Source: Trichuris trichiura (lineage: Eukaryota; Nematoda; Enoplea; Trichinellida; Trichuridae). From it: a stretch of DNA of 64,000 nt. Both the position numbers and the translations under genes were made by a program. The DNA lies in the NCBI GenBank assembly GCA_037903355.1, contig JBAJFE010000062.1, positions 1,240,001 to 1,304,000 of the forward strand, in the 5' to 3' direction. The notes beneath the pieces were generated by a model. That model was given only the letters and a program-made list of their open reading frames with translations. It was not told the DNA's origin and searched no databases. The stretch's first letter is position 1. Each line of letters begins with the position of its first letter. Positions 1 to 10,700 of the stretch are shown piece after piece.

Positions 1-476
1 GCTTGTTTTATCGAAATGGAGAATTTATGTTAAACTTTTGTGGTTTTGCTGACTAAAAATTCTGCGCAAAACAATCAAGTAAGTATTTCATTCTATCCGG
101 GAAGGAGTTTTAGACCAGTCTGAAGCCCTTGGAACTTGCCTACGTAGTCGTATCGGGGTCATGAAATAGCGGGATTTACAGTTAGGTGCAGTAGACGTGT
201 AATCGTTGTGATAAGGTATACAGCTCATACAAAATATTTCGAAAGACAGGATGTCTTTTGCAATACACAGATATAACGGGGACGAGCGCCTATGTGGCTT
301 TTTAGTAATGAAAGAATGCTCACAGGCAAGGGATTCTTGCGACACCATGATGCTACCGCTTGAATTTGTGTGCCTAGAGAATGGCCGAAATAGACACTTT
401 TGCGACCGTATATCCAGAAGTTAATTACGCAGCAGAATAATTTCCCGCCTTTTATTAGAAGTAGTATTTCCAAAGC
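1..476. other. Upstream flank of the MRG15 gene
   Basis: I see no convincing exon here. Two overlapping minus-strand open frames (88-348 and 225-473) have no recognisable motif and look like chance. The stretch probably holds the promoter and 5' UTR of the plus-strand gene that follows. Confidence 0.4.
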
Positions 477-1436
477 ATGGCTTTGTTGGCGCAGTTTAGT
501 TTGTGTATTAACTCCTTATTGGCGTAGCAGTTGTGTAGTTGTCTGAATACACTTTTCTTTTCAGCCGGAGAAGATCAGCCGATCTTTCCCGTCGGTAGCT
601 CGGTCACATGCAAATATCTTGATGGAAAACTGTATCCGTGTCGTGTAATCAATGTTCGAAAATCGGATAAAGGCTGCTACGAATATCGCGTTCACTACAG
701 AGATTGGAATAAGCGTTACGACGAATGGGTTGTTGCGTCGAAATTGTTGCCCGAAGAAGTTCCTCCAAAACGTCCTAAAAGTACGAAACGCTAACTGGAA
801 TGTTGGAACTGTTTCTTGTACGTTTTCTTCCTTAATCAGGGGTGCGGGAAGTGCAGGAAGTAACAGTGGTAGACTTGGATGAGGAAACGGAAAAATTCCC
901 CACTTTCCACGACGCTGCGCCTTTCGTGTTATCCGAAGCACTTATGACCATTTTGGAAAACGACAAAAACCAAATGAAGTCTTGCCTTGTGCAGTTACCG
1001 GCGAAGATGTCAATAGACAGCATTTTCGAAATGTACGCAAAGGCTCAAGCGCAGAATGAAGAACGTTATGGCGAGAAGTAAAAAAGTCCTCTTCAGTATG
1101 AATTGCATTGCCACGTTTTTCTTCAGGGAAGCAATGTTGTTTTGCCAACAGATGCGAAAACTTTTTAACAGTTACTTAGCTGGTTGGTTGTTGTATGAAG
1201 TGGAATCAGCTCAGCATACTGAGCTTTGCGCCAAATTTCCAGACAAGCAGCAATGTGATCTATACGGTTTCATTCACCTCTTACGTTTGCTACACACTAT
1301 GAAACACTTCCTGCGTTATTTAATGGTTGCAGACGAAGTGATGTCCGAGGTTGTTGCTATGCTGTATGAGTTCAATAGATTCCTGGAAGCTAGAGTGGAT
1401 GAATTTAAAGAAGCCGTTACGTATGATCCCTTATAA
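477..1436 (+). CDS. MRG15: MRG15/MORF4L1-type chromodomain and MRG-domain protein
   Basis: Proposed exons are 477-498, 565-780, 840-1077 and 1127-1436, with GT-AG introns of 66, 59 and 49 bp and matching phases. They give 261 residues. Residues 10-80 form a chromo-barrel (Tudor-knot) domain, with PVGSSVTCKYLDGKLYPCRV and then YRVHYRDWNKRYDEWV, which in this family binds methylated H3K36. After a linker of only about 30 residues comes the MRG domain (about 110-261), recognisable from QLPAKMSIDSIFEMYAKA and DLYGFIHLLRLLHTM. MRG15 proteins act in the NuA4/Tip60 and Sin3 complexes and, as mrg-1, in the nematode germ line. Human MORF4L1 is about 320 residues, so this copy is short, mainly in the linker. 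Exons 2-4 are secure. The first exon (ATG at 477) was chosen because its donor and phase fit, and is the weakest part. Confidence 0.88.
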
Positions 1437-3262
1437 ACTTAAAATATACAGTGTCCGCGTGCTTGTGCTTTTCCAAACGTATTACGGTAGATATTTATAG
1501 AAAATTTGTATGAAAGCTTATTTTCGGTAACGAAAAAGTATGCTTTTAGGCTTTGACTTGTTCTATCCCCAGCAAAAAAAAGGTAACAGGTAATTCTCGG
1601 TTTGAAAAAAGCTTATGCGCATTTACGTTTGCAGACTGTTTCCAACGATACAACTGAATTTTAGGTTAGCAGCAGTGCTGACATTACTTCACTTTGATCG
1701 CAACTTCGCGACGCGACGTTATCACGTGCAGCTGGATCGATGTTAAACTGAAATCGCTCTCTTTTCAGTGAATCGCGCAACGTTCAGATCTATTAAGTGC
1801 GGGGCAGTTTACAGCAAGCATTAATAGGATCAAATAGCATTACTTCTGCTTGCTTTGTTGTAGTTAAAATCCGAGAGGTGGTAACCCCATCTCTCTTTTC
1901 CAAAAATTCTGCCTACGTTTACAATCGTAGGTTTGATATTTACCTTGTTTCAATCAGGTAAATAACGAAGTGGATTGAGCTTCCGTTCGCTTTAACGTCT
2001 TTGTGACTGCTGCTACATAGCAGGTTCAGACGAAATGTCTAATTCTGTTAGTGCAAATCTTGGAAATTAAGTGCGTGGCTTAATACCGAGCTCGAACAAG
2101 CTCTTATTGACTGTTTGCTTACTTGCTTCAATGGCTTTCTTTGTAACCGAATGTTTACAGCAGGTTTAATCATAGCTACTTTGCTTCTCTCGTATGATTA
2201 TCATCAGAAAGCGCGACTTTCAATGGGCTGAATTCGTGAGCGTTTCTTCAGTGTGATTAGAACTCCTTATTAGCAAAAAAGTAGAACAGTATTGCTAGCG
2301 GTGCTTTAATTCAGGTTTTATCGTATTTCGTTGATTCCAGTCTGCATTGATTCATCGCAATCTGTGGCCTTTTAATTTAAATTTAATGTGTGCATTTGGC
2401 CAGCGGGTATATGAGACCGTACAGGCAGTACAAGGACAGTACAGGCACGAGATGACTTCGTAGAGAAAAGATTTATTGGTGAACATGGTAGAAATAAATT
2501 TCTACTTCTTCACCATATAAAGGCGTCTGATTATCGTTCTCTGCATTATTGACGTCCGTGAATCAATAGCTTATTGTGAATTTCGTCTTTAACTTAACCA
2601 AGAGGATGCTCATAATCGAAATAAAAATGAACATAGTGAAGACGCCTCGCTCGTTTGTAATTTATTTTCTTAAGTCAGTACAACCGCAGCCGACATTCGC
2701 CAGCATTATGAAAATATGTCGCAGTGAGCAAATGTTATATCATGTAAACGTGATTAAGCAAAAAGAATTCATAATATATAACGAGCTGCTTTTGTTAGTG
2801 TTCTCTTCCGCTCAACCAAGAAGTTGCTCATTTATTTTCAATACTCAACTGCATATTTTTATTAAAAGATCCATTTCTACACGTACGCGCTAAGCAGGCA
2901 GTGCACATTACGAAACGAATAACGTTGGCTGCTTTGCGAGCTGCTCCTTAGACAGTAACGATCTCAGTTGTTTGCCAAAAAATTGTGTGATTAGTAAATT
3001 GTTAATCAAAAGCACTTTTTGAGTGCGCGCGAATATTTCAGCTTAAGTGGCTTTAATATTAATGCTTGTTCTAGTGGGCCCACTGGCTATAGTTAACCTT
3101 TACTTCCTTAAATGCACGTGGGAAAACAATTGCCTTCCAGTCAAATGCGGGATTTGTGAAGTATTTTTGCTTCCATTTTCTCCATATTGGATCGCTTCCC
3201 CGTTAAAACCAAAAATAGACTCTTGATTCAACCAGTGTACTGTAGAAGTCATTCGTAACAGT
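1437..3262. other. Intergenic stretch
   Basis: There is no gene I can support. The longest open frame (2576-2893, +) has irregular composition and no motif. A 12-base GGGCCC-centred palindrome lies near 3073-3084. Confidence 0.4.
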
Positions 3263-3334
3263 TGCCGTGACCAGGATTCGAACCTGGGTTATTGCGGCCA
3301 CAACGCAATGTCCTAACCACTAGACGATCACGGC
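3263..3334 (-). tRNA. trnH: tRNA-His (GTG)
   Basis: The 72-base minus-strand gene has a seven-pair acceptor stem (GCCGTGA with TCACGGC), a D arm with the box A motif TCTAGTGGTTAGGA, an anticodon loop TTGTGGC giving GTG, and a T arm with box B GGTTCGAATCC. The discriminator base is A. There is no intron. It is identical to the copy at 4541-4612. A run of five T on the transcribed strand lies about 50 bases downstream, so the Pol III terminator is less immediate than in the other copy. Confidence 0.96.
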
Positions 3335-3680
3335 TCGACGACTTTTCTTCAGAGAGACAGTTGGCTTACGCTCCTGTAAATGCCTTTTAATCCCGTGAAA
3401 GAACTTGCTAATGATAAGATACACTCTTTCCGATCCCTCTGATTATTAAATTGGATATATTCAATAGGAATAAAACTTCATCATTCAAAAAATGCAACTA
3501 CATGTAATGCACTTGTCACTAGAGAATTTATCATCCGACCAAGCCTGAGTATCCGTTTAGCTGCTGATGATCTTTTGCTAAAAAGAAAAGTTTGAATAGT
3601 CGAATCTTTGAGGCTAAACATGTAACATCAAAGGACAAAAATGTTACATAAGGCAATTAAAAACTAGGATTTTGTCTCCG

Positions 3681-3893
3681 AGGCGCCCCACCGTCATACT
3701 GTATGTTTGCGGGCCATCTTGTCCTGACCTTAGCTAAGTCTACGCTTAAGCATAAAGCTTACGTCTTGGCTTAAATTTCAGTGAGGGCAAAAAATGGTGA
3801 TTGGCATGCTCTCCAGCAAGAGCACAACAAGTTAATGGTATGCTTGCCTGAAAGGAACCTGCTTTTCTCAGACCGTGGGGAGAGACAGGATCT
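3681..3893 (+). repeat. Foldback dispersed repeat, copy A
   Basis: This is one of three diverged copies in the window (others at 35911-36116, same strand, and 51610-51820, opposite strand). All share a left part beginning near TCATACTGT, a CCTTA/CTAA/TCTA core, a right arm with GGCTTAA and a GGGCA-type block, then GGCATGCTC and a tail containing GAACCTGC, TTTTC and GTGG-GAG. In copies B and C the first 120 bases or so pair with themselves. It resembles a non-autonomous foldback or MITE-like element; no coding sequence is seen. Confidence 0.6.
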
Positions 3894-3953
3894 AAAAAAC
3901 TTCTAATATTGAGCATCTGTATTGTTAATGTAGTAATTATGTTAACATAGACG

Positions 3954-3954
<1 letters not shown>

Positions 3955-4011
<57 letters not shown>
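3955..4011. repeat. (ATT)n microsatellite, about 19 units
   Basis: An uninterrupted ATT trinucleotide run is read directly from the sequence. A longer run of the same unit lies at 61210-61304. Confidence 0.97.
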
Positions 4012-4012
<1 letters not shown>

Positions 4013-4540
4013 GCAGGATGAACATAAAAGCGATCGTTGACATTTAGAGAGATCCTCCACTTCGCAAGGATACAGACACCGGAAATAACGAATTGACGGA
4101 TATAGGCAGAAAACTTAAATCAGTGAACGCTCTTGTTTTATAGACTATGTTCTTAGCGAAAGCTTCGAACGGCTTTTGGATAATCAGAATAATTTCTTTG
4201 AGCAAACTGAAAGGTGATTATGTCGTCGCATTAAAGGGTGGACTGACGAACTCATAAGAAAATTTTCACCTACATGAGCCTGGCAATGGGTTACGCACTT
4301 AATCTTAAAGAAATACTCAAGATCCATTACCTTCAGGAGCAGCTTAAGCAAGGTGATCGCAGAACGAAGGTTACCGAGCACTGGAGCTCGAACATCCGTG
4401 GAAGCGCTATGTCCACGGACTAGATAAACATTGCTTGGCTGAATGAAACCTTCCAATCAGACAAGGTTCGCTCATTGGTCTGAAGATGCAGACTTAATTC
4501 GGCAGCATCATCTTTAACTATTTACTCCTTCAAACCAAGA
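4012..4540. other. Spacer between microsatellite and second tRNA
   Basis: Nothing recognisable. A minus-strand 90-residue open frame (4184-4456) has no motif and is probably chance. Confidence 0.4.
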
Positions 4541-4612
4541 GCCGTGATCGTCTAGTGGTTAGGACATTGCGTTGTGGCCGCAATAACCCAGGTTCGAATC
4601 CTGGTCACGGCA
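4541..4612 (+). tRNA. trnH: tRNA-His (GTG)
   Basis: This 72-base gene is identical to the minus-strand tRNA at 3263-3334, with the same acceptor stem, box A, GTG anticodon and box B. A TTTTT Pol III terminator begins five bases after the gene (4617-4621). The two copies are divergently oriented, about 1.2 kb apart. Confidence 0.97.
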
Positions 4613-5342
4613 TAAGTTTTTCCATTTCTGACATAACCAGTCCGCTATGGACAACGTACCTACAGAAATAAGCGCTTCAAGTGCTCCTTTTTGTTAATAT
4701 TGTAAGTGTGCGTCGGTTCCATTTCGGTGCGTAAAATATGATGATGCTCAGGTACCGTTAGGTCAGCTTAGAAAGCCAACACAAAGTAACAGGCAGCCAG
4801 TATACTGTGAAAAATTTAATTGAACCTTCGCTTAGCCCCAGCTGGACGTCCACTTCTTGACAAGATTTGATTCGCAGGAACTGTTACGCTTCCAAGAAAG
4901 TAACGACGACATGCATGAATCTGGGAGAAACTTGCCTGACAGTTTTCAATTCGCTAAGCAGAAAGCGTCAGTATACATGCGACTGAAAGTTCACATATCT
5001 AGCAAGGGACAAAATACGATAATGTTGTATGACTAACCAGTTTTTCTTGAGTGCAAACATTGGGATCGCAGAATATGCGCATAAACAAATGAACTAATCG
5101 CTTAGCTGCTTTACGATGCGTGCCATTTAAACTTCTTGCAAGACAGTTACCATTTCGCAGAACTGAACTTTAAACAATAACTGTTTACTACTCGTCGAAC
5201 GACGAGACGTTTAAATTAGAGCTACGAGGCAGTAGGTTTCTTAAGGTAAAGGAGATATAGGTCTCCTATGCGAACGACCCTAATACGATTAAGTTAAGAT
5301 GAGCAATTGCGATTTGGCTTAGCTTAAGATTTTGTAGGTTGA
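4613..5342. other. Intergenic, upstream of the PTP gene
   Basis: No coding signal. It probably contains the promoter and 5' UTR of the PTP gene. A TAG|G pair at about 5336 could be a 3' splice site of a 5' UTR intron. Confidence 0.35.
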
Positions 5343-7166
5343 ATGGACCCGAAGTCGCTTCCTTTTGCATGGCTAGTCGCGTTGAGCCAGGCAAACAAGG
5401 AAGAAGTTTTAGCACGAATTAAAAACGAACTTCGACAGATTCCTGGTGGTCCCGGCGACGAAACATCAATGGGACAATGCCGAATGGGTGATCAATTGCC
5501 CAAATGTCGATACACTAACGTTCCTTGCTTGGAGGCGACGCGCGTTTTACTACGCCACATGCCTCCTAGCCAGAATTTCACGCATGCGAACTTTATTCGT
5601 TTTGCACATGCACCTTGCGTCTTCATCGCTGCTATGGCGCCAGAAAACGATTCGATTGGCAGCTTTTGGACTATCGTATGGAACGAGAAAGTCGACATGA
5701 TTGTGTGCCTGACCGACCTGGTGGAGAAGGGCAAAACGAAAACGGCAAAATACTGGCCAGATTACGACGAAGAGTTCGAAATCGAAGATCTTCGAGTACG
5801 GTTGCAAGAAGTGCATAAAGCGGAAGGATTTCGCAGTACTATACTTAACGTAAGGCAAATGCGTTCCCGCGAAATGCGCTTTATTGAACATATCATCTAC
5901 AAAGACTGGCCAGATCACGGTGGGCCAAACTGTACTCATGTTGTTTTGTCTATAATTGAAAAACTAATCCATTCCGGTCCAAGATGCACACTAGTACACT
6001 GTTCCGCTGGCATCGGACGTACTGGTACATTTATAGCGTTAGTCATGCTCATCACGCAAGTAAACGCAGGAGAAGCCCCGGATGTAGCAGCAGCTGTTAA
6101 AACCGTACGAAGTATGAGACCATGGGCTGTACAAGCAGGTATTCAATATACCTTTTTATATTGGGCTGCGGTGGTATACATATTGCAAAAAGTGGACATT
6201 CCCAACGCGGAAAAATTCGTATTGCATGAAAAGTTGGCCTACTTAAAGAATATTGCGTCAGGAAGCCTTTGCACAATTCCGCTTCGTCCTCAAGGAACAA
6301 GCGCTATGTTGGAAAGGAGTCGCACAAGGCAGAAAAGGAAAAAACTAGACAAAGGTTCTTTGGTAAAGGCTGGCGAATTAATCGACAAGTCGCTCAGAAC
6401 AAACGCTTGCAAACTGAGAAACAAGTTCCTTAGCCCGAAGCGCAGCGCGTCCCCCACGTTACCTGGCACGCAACCCGCAACAAGCGGTCCTGCAAAAGTG
6501 AGTGACGTGCTGGACCGAAAGGAAGCGACAAAAAAGGTTACCTGCAATGAAAAAGAGAAAGAAGAAGTCCATCGTGCAATCGCAGAAAAATCACCGGAAT
6601 CGAATGGCAAAGATAAGTTGCAGGAAGAGGTCAACATAGCGGTGCACGAAAAGCTGCCTGGTGCTAACAAGAAAGTGGACGGCGCGATCCCCGAAAAGCA
6701 ACTGGAAACTGGCATGCAACAACCTGTGGAAAAAATGCAGGAAGGTGCCAATGAAGCAGTTGCTAAAAAGCTGCCCTCTCCTAGCAAGAAAGTAGATGTG
6801 GCGATCTCAGAAAAGCAACTGGAAGGTGGTAACCAACAACCCGCAGAGAAAATGCAGGAAGGGGTCAATGAGGCGCTTGCGAGAAAGATGCCATCTCCTA
6901 ACAAGGGTAAGCATCCAGAAGCAGGTGAGCAACAACCACCGGAGCAGCCGCCGCAAGAAGGTGCCAATGAAGCAGTCATGGCAAAGCAACCCGGTCCTAG
7001 CAAAAAACCTAACGATGTAATACCGGGAAAATCACCTGAAACAGCGGGACAGCCGCATGAAGGGGCCAATGAAGCAGCAATGGAAAAACTGGCCAATCCT
7101 GACAAGAAAGCAGGCTGCCAGCAGGATAAGACTACACCACCTCAAGGTGATCCGCAAGGTCATTGA
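5343..7166 (+). CDS. Intronless protein tyrosine phosphatase with repetitive tail
   Basis: One uninterrupted 607-codon frame. Residues about 30-285 are a classical tyrosine-specific phosphatase domain: a pTyr loop CRYTNVPCLEATRV (55-68), the general-acid loop WPDHG with Asp191, the signature HCSAGIGRTGTF with catalytic Cys220 and Arg226, and a Q loop with Gln264 and Gln268. All key residues are present, so an active enzyme is expected. There is no signal peptide or membrane segment, so it is probably cytosolic. Residues about 420-600 are a Lys/Glu/Pro/Gln-rich tail made of degenerate repeats and predicted disordered. Nematodes have many single-domain PTPs of this kind, often testis or sperm expressed; expression here is an inference. 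The lack of introns contrasts with the intron-rich neighbours and suggests origin by retrocopying. AATAAA follows at 7243. Confidence 0.93.
   Translation: MDPKSLPFAWLVALSQANKEEVLARIKNELRQIPGGPGDETSMGQCRMGDQLPKCRYTNVPCLEATRVLLRHMPPSQNFTHANFIRFAHAPCVFIAAMAPENDSIGSFWTIVWNEKVDMIVCLTDLVEKGKTKTAKYWPDYDEEFEIEDLRVRLQEVHKAEGFRSTILNVRQMRSREMRFIEHIIYKDWPDHGGPNCTHVVLSIIEKLIHSGPRCTLVHCSAGIGRTGTFIALVMLITQVNAGEAPDVAAAVKTVRSMRPWAVQAGIQYTFLYWAAVVYILQKVDIPNAEKFVLHEKLAYLKNIASGSLCTIPLRPQGTSAMLERSRTRQKRKKLDKGSLVKAGELIDKSLRTNACKLRNKFLSPKRSASPTLPGTQPATSGPAKVSDVLDRKEATKKVTCNEKEKEEVHRAIAEKSPESNGKDKLQEEVNIAVHEKLPGANKKVDGAIPEKQLETGMQQPVEKMQEGANEAVAKKLPSPSKKVDVAISEKQLEGGNQQPAEKMQEGVNEALARKMPSPNKGKHPEAGEQQPPEQPPQEGANEAVMAKQPGPSKKPNDVIPGKSPETAGQPHEGANEAAMEKLANPDKKAGCQQDKTTPPQGDPQGH
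6621..7108 (+). repeat. Degenerate tandem repeats in the PTP tail
   Basis: Units of about 33-39 codons repeat five times. Unit starts are marked by QEEVNIAVHEKLPG, QEGANEAVAKKLPSPSKK, QEGVNEALARKMPSPNKG, QEGANEAVMAKQPGPSKK and HEGANEAAMEKLANPDKK, at about 6621, 6738, 6855, 6954 and 7060. Most units also carry an EKQLE..QQP segment. The DNA is similar as well (repeated GAAGG-GCCAATGAAGC), so expansion is fairly recent. Confidence 0.85.
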
Positions 7167-7242
7167 CAACTAGAAAAACCCTAAAGTAACTCAAACTTGT
7201 GCATCCGTTGATTAGGTAACTTGGCTTTCCTTAAAGTGCGAA

Positions 7243-7248
7243 AATAAA
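7243..7248 (+). other. Polyadenylation signal AATAAA of the PTP gene
   Basis: A canonical hexamer lies 77 bases after the PTP stop codon, on the same strand. Confidence 0.6.
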
Positions 7249-7727
7249 TTTGCATTTCATAGACTGCGCGGTGACTTTACAGCTGACGTCGAACAGGAGC
7301 ATTGCACAAAACCGATTTTCCCTTGTTGCTGCAACAGTTGCAATAATAGGCACATTACTGTTATGCCATAAAAGCAGCTGGGAACGGACAAAAAACGCCC
7401 TTCTTTAGTTACTTCTTTCTACTTAAGCCAAAAGACAGTGAGGTGGAACTTACTATAAGTTTAAAAAAATCGTTGCTACCTATTAAAGCTGGCGTCTAAA
7501 ACGGAATTTAAAAAATGAGATAACGTGAAAGCTAAACCTCAGAATTGAGCATTTATGCAAAAACGTATTAACAGCTAAGGAAGATAGCCTCGGCGGAGGA
7601 GCGGTGATTAGAATATATAACTAAGCTTCAAAAAACAAAGGCATCAACCTCCGCTACCATTATTGCCGGATGCGACACAGTTTTTACTAAATGACGAAGG
7701 GAGCGGAAAAAAATGCAAATGCAGTGC
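7249..7727. other. Short convergent spacer
   Basis: This is the 3' flank of both the PTP (+) and Neuralized (-) genes. No other feature is seen. Confidence 0.4.
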
Positions 7728-10700
7728 TCAAGATTTGAATATCTTTAACACGTCCCTTATGGGCTTCCGGCAGATTGGACAAACGCCCTGCTTTCTGAAA
7801 GTCAGCTTAGCGCAAGGATAGCACATGGAGTAATGGCCGCAAGGGTAAAAGGCGCTGTCAACACGGGAGACCATGCAGATTTTGCACTCGTCCTGCTCTT
7901 CCTGATCGTCACCCCATTCCGCAACAGCGGAAGACAGGCTGTCGCTCACCAAATTTGCATACTGTTGGTGGTCGTCGAAAACAACCAACTTGCCTGAAAC
8001 AAAAAGAGCATCATAATACTAGCTACGCTAAGGATCCCTCTGATAACGCTGGGGCGACCAAGTAGAGCACTCTTCCATAGGTTTGGTATTAGTACTAACG
8101 ATGACAGAATCACTAGGAAACCACATCAGAAAACTTCATTTTTTGAGACGGCGGAGCACATGAAGCTTGCGGATCAAATGCGACCCATTATTTGCATACT
8201 TAAAGCCACAAGAAAAGCCGGTCACTGACCACTCAAGATTACAAAGCCTCGGCAAAACCTACGTTTATCAGAAAACAAGCCACGCTACAAGACAAGTAAA
8301 GTAAAGCTAATAAACTAAATTCAAAACAAGACCAAAAAGGAAAGGCTATCGCACGAATGTTGGAGCGTATGGTTTCGTTCTGAAGCACAGCTCCGTCCCG
8401 TTTGACGTGCACAGTGTTTATCTCATCAAGATTTGCTGCTCAAACATAAGAACAAATTTAAAAACACTGAAGCGGGATCGGCTAGCCGCGCTACCAGTTG
8501 ACCACACTTTGCCGTTTTGAAATCAAAGTCTATCTGTCATGTTTTTTACTGAAAACAACGATGGAACGGCTTAGCTTTAGAAGGTAATGCCCACAAAGCA
8601 AAATATCAATCCGTTAACTGCCCATGTAACAAAAGGGTTCGAGCGGAACCACATTTTTGATGACAAACAGCCGCGAAGAACTTTCAGCAACATTACTGCT
8701 GAAAAAGAAGCGGAATTATAGTTGAACCACGATTATACGGACAATACTTACACTGGAAGAGTACATATAATAGAGATTTCTTACTTAACATTTTGCTTCC
8801 TTTGCTATGAGCTTTATTTGAAGAAAAATTGGCCTACATGTAACAACGAGTGCCTATTAAAAATAACCTTTTTTCAGAAAATTAGTCACTAGCCTTTGTA
8901 CCGGTTACTTCAAAAAATTGCGTGCCATTTAACTTGACCGTCATTTCTACATACTGTACGCCCATCGCTCTTTTCCACTAGTCCGCACACTTGAGGTTAC
9001 GTAATGTTAACACTTGAAAGCTTACAACACACAACTGGGACAAACTACTCTGCTATATCAATTTTTGCTTATCCGAACGACCTAACCCCAGCAGTAGTTG
9101 GTTCAGATAATCTCCTAATAATTTCAACTTCATTGTTGCAGATAGTGAGTCCCGCTGTTTGATGAAATGTATGCTTTACTAAGTGCCGCTCAACAGCGAG
9201 GGACAAGACAGCTTGAGCGCCAGATATCCGGCTAGTTTTACTCGTACCTCGGTCTTCCAGTGCTTGGTCGACGTTGGCAGGGAAAGCAGTGTCAGCGCTC
9301 AGCAACGGTACACTTTCGGAAGGACGAGAAGCGTTTGTATCGCCGCTTTGGCGTGACGAGTCAGCACCTCTTGTTGACAACGATTCTGTTGCAAAATCGT
9401 TAAAAATTCAGTTCCGCTGCAAAATCATTGCAAATACTTACCATTGTCTCTTGATCGAGATGAATTGGGAGAATGTCCAGCGGATTCAACCAAACCATTT
9501 ACTCCTTTACTACCTGAATGTGGATTAACGTTTTACCAAGCTTACTGACCAAGCATGTAGGCCAGCTGCCAAACAAGGCCGCGCCCTTTATAGACGGCTA
9601 AACTCACCTATAGGCGGAAGGATAACGCGAACTGGGTGAGCAGGTGGCGTTGTATGCTGAGCAATCGGCCTTCCCGGAAACGGATCACGGCAACTACGGG
9701 ATGCGAGCCACCTTTCGGCGTTCAAGTCTGAAACGAAAAAAACATTTTCACGGATAGCTGCCAGATTGCCGTCGCTCTCACCAGGCAAACGCTGACCCAA
9801 AGTTGGCGAAGATGAAGTGGACGTTAGGCAGGTGCTTTGTTGACAAGTGTTCGGAAAAGAGCCCGCGCGTGCCATTCCAGGCAAATCGGTGGAGCCAACC
9901 CTGTCTTGGCCTTCTGAAAATCAGTATTAACAAGAGTCAGACCATTCAACTTCGACAAACCAATTGGAGGAATGACCACGCGCAACGGCTGCGGTACGGT
10001 GGACCGCCTAACTGCTGTTGAGCATCTGAGCTCCGTGGACGTCTTTCTTGGCGACGTCCTCTCCGAGCCTTCGGCCAGCAGAGTCTGTTGACGCAGTCCT
10101 GCTACGGAAACACTCGATTCACCTGAAATACGTAAACTTAAATAAGGCACAACCAAGAGTCGAAAATTTGGTACTGCAAATCTGTAGGCCAGATACGGAG
10201 CCGGAGAGGTCAAAAAATAAATAGCATTCGGAATTGCCTTGGATGGAGCAGGCTGTTCGCAGTCGACTTCCGCCAACCAATACATAAAGCACGTCTAAAA
10301 TCAGTACAATTTTAAAAAAAGAGCATCTTCAAAGGTAAGCAGGTCAGTCATTCATTCGACTTTAGTGGATAAGAAAACTTTAACTTAGAAGGTCTGAAGC
10401 GCTCACGCATTTGAAGATCATTAACAGTGAGCATTTCTCTAAGTGAAATAATGCCAAAACAACGTCGCTCAGTCAGTAACATACTTTTATCATCAACAAT
10501 AAATGCAACGTCGTCGAATAAGCGTAGCTTTCCAATTACGTCTTTTTTGAATATGTAACCTTCTCCCCGATTCGCTAAGGCGGCTGCCCCTGACTGGAGC
10601 CAGCTTTTATGCACTCTGTCAGGCTGGCAAAGAATCACTCCAGCCATTAGGTTGCCATGAGCACCGTTCAACTTTATGACCTATTTTAAAATCCATGTTA

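Noticed and set aside
6290..7105. A 271-codon minus-strand open frame opposite the PTP tail
   Set aside because: It is the complement of the Lys/Glu/Gln/Pro-rich repeat tail; the low-complexity Ser/Cys/Leu translation is a shadow.
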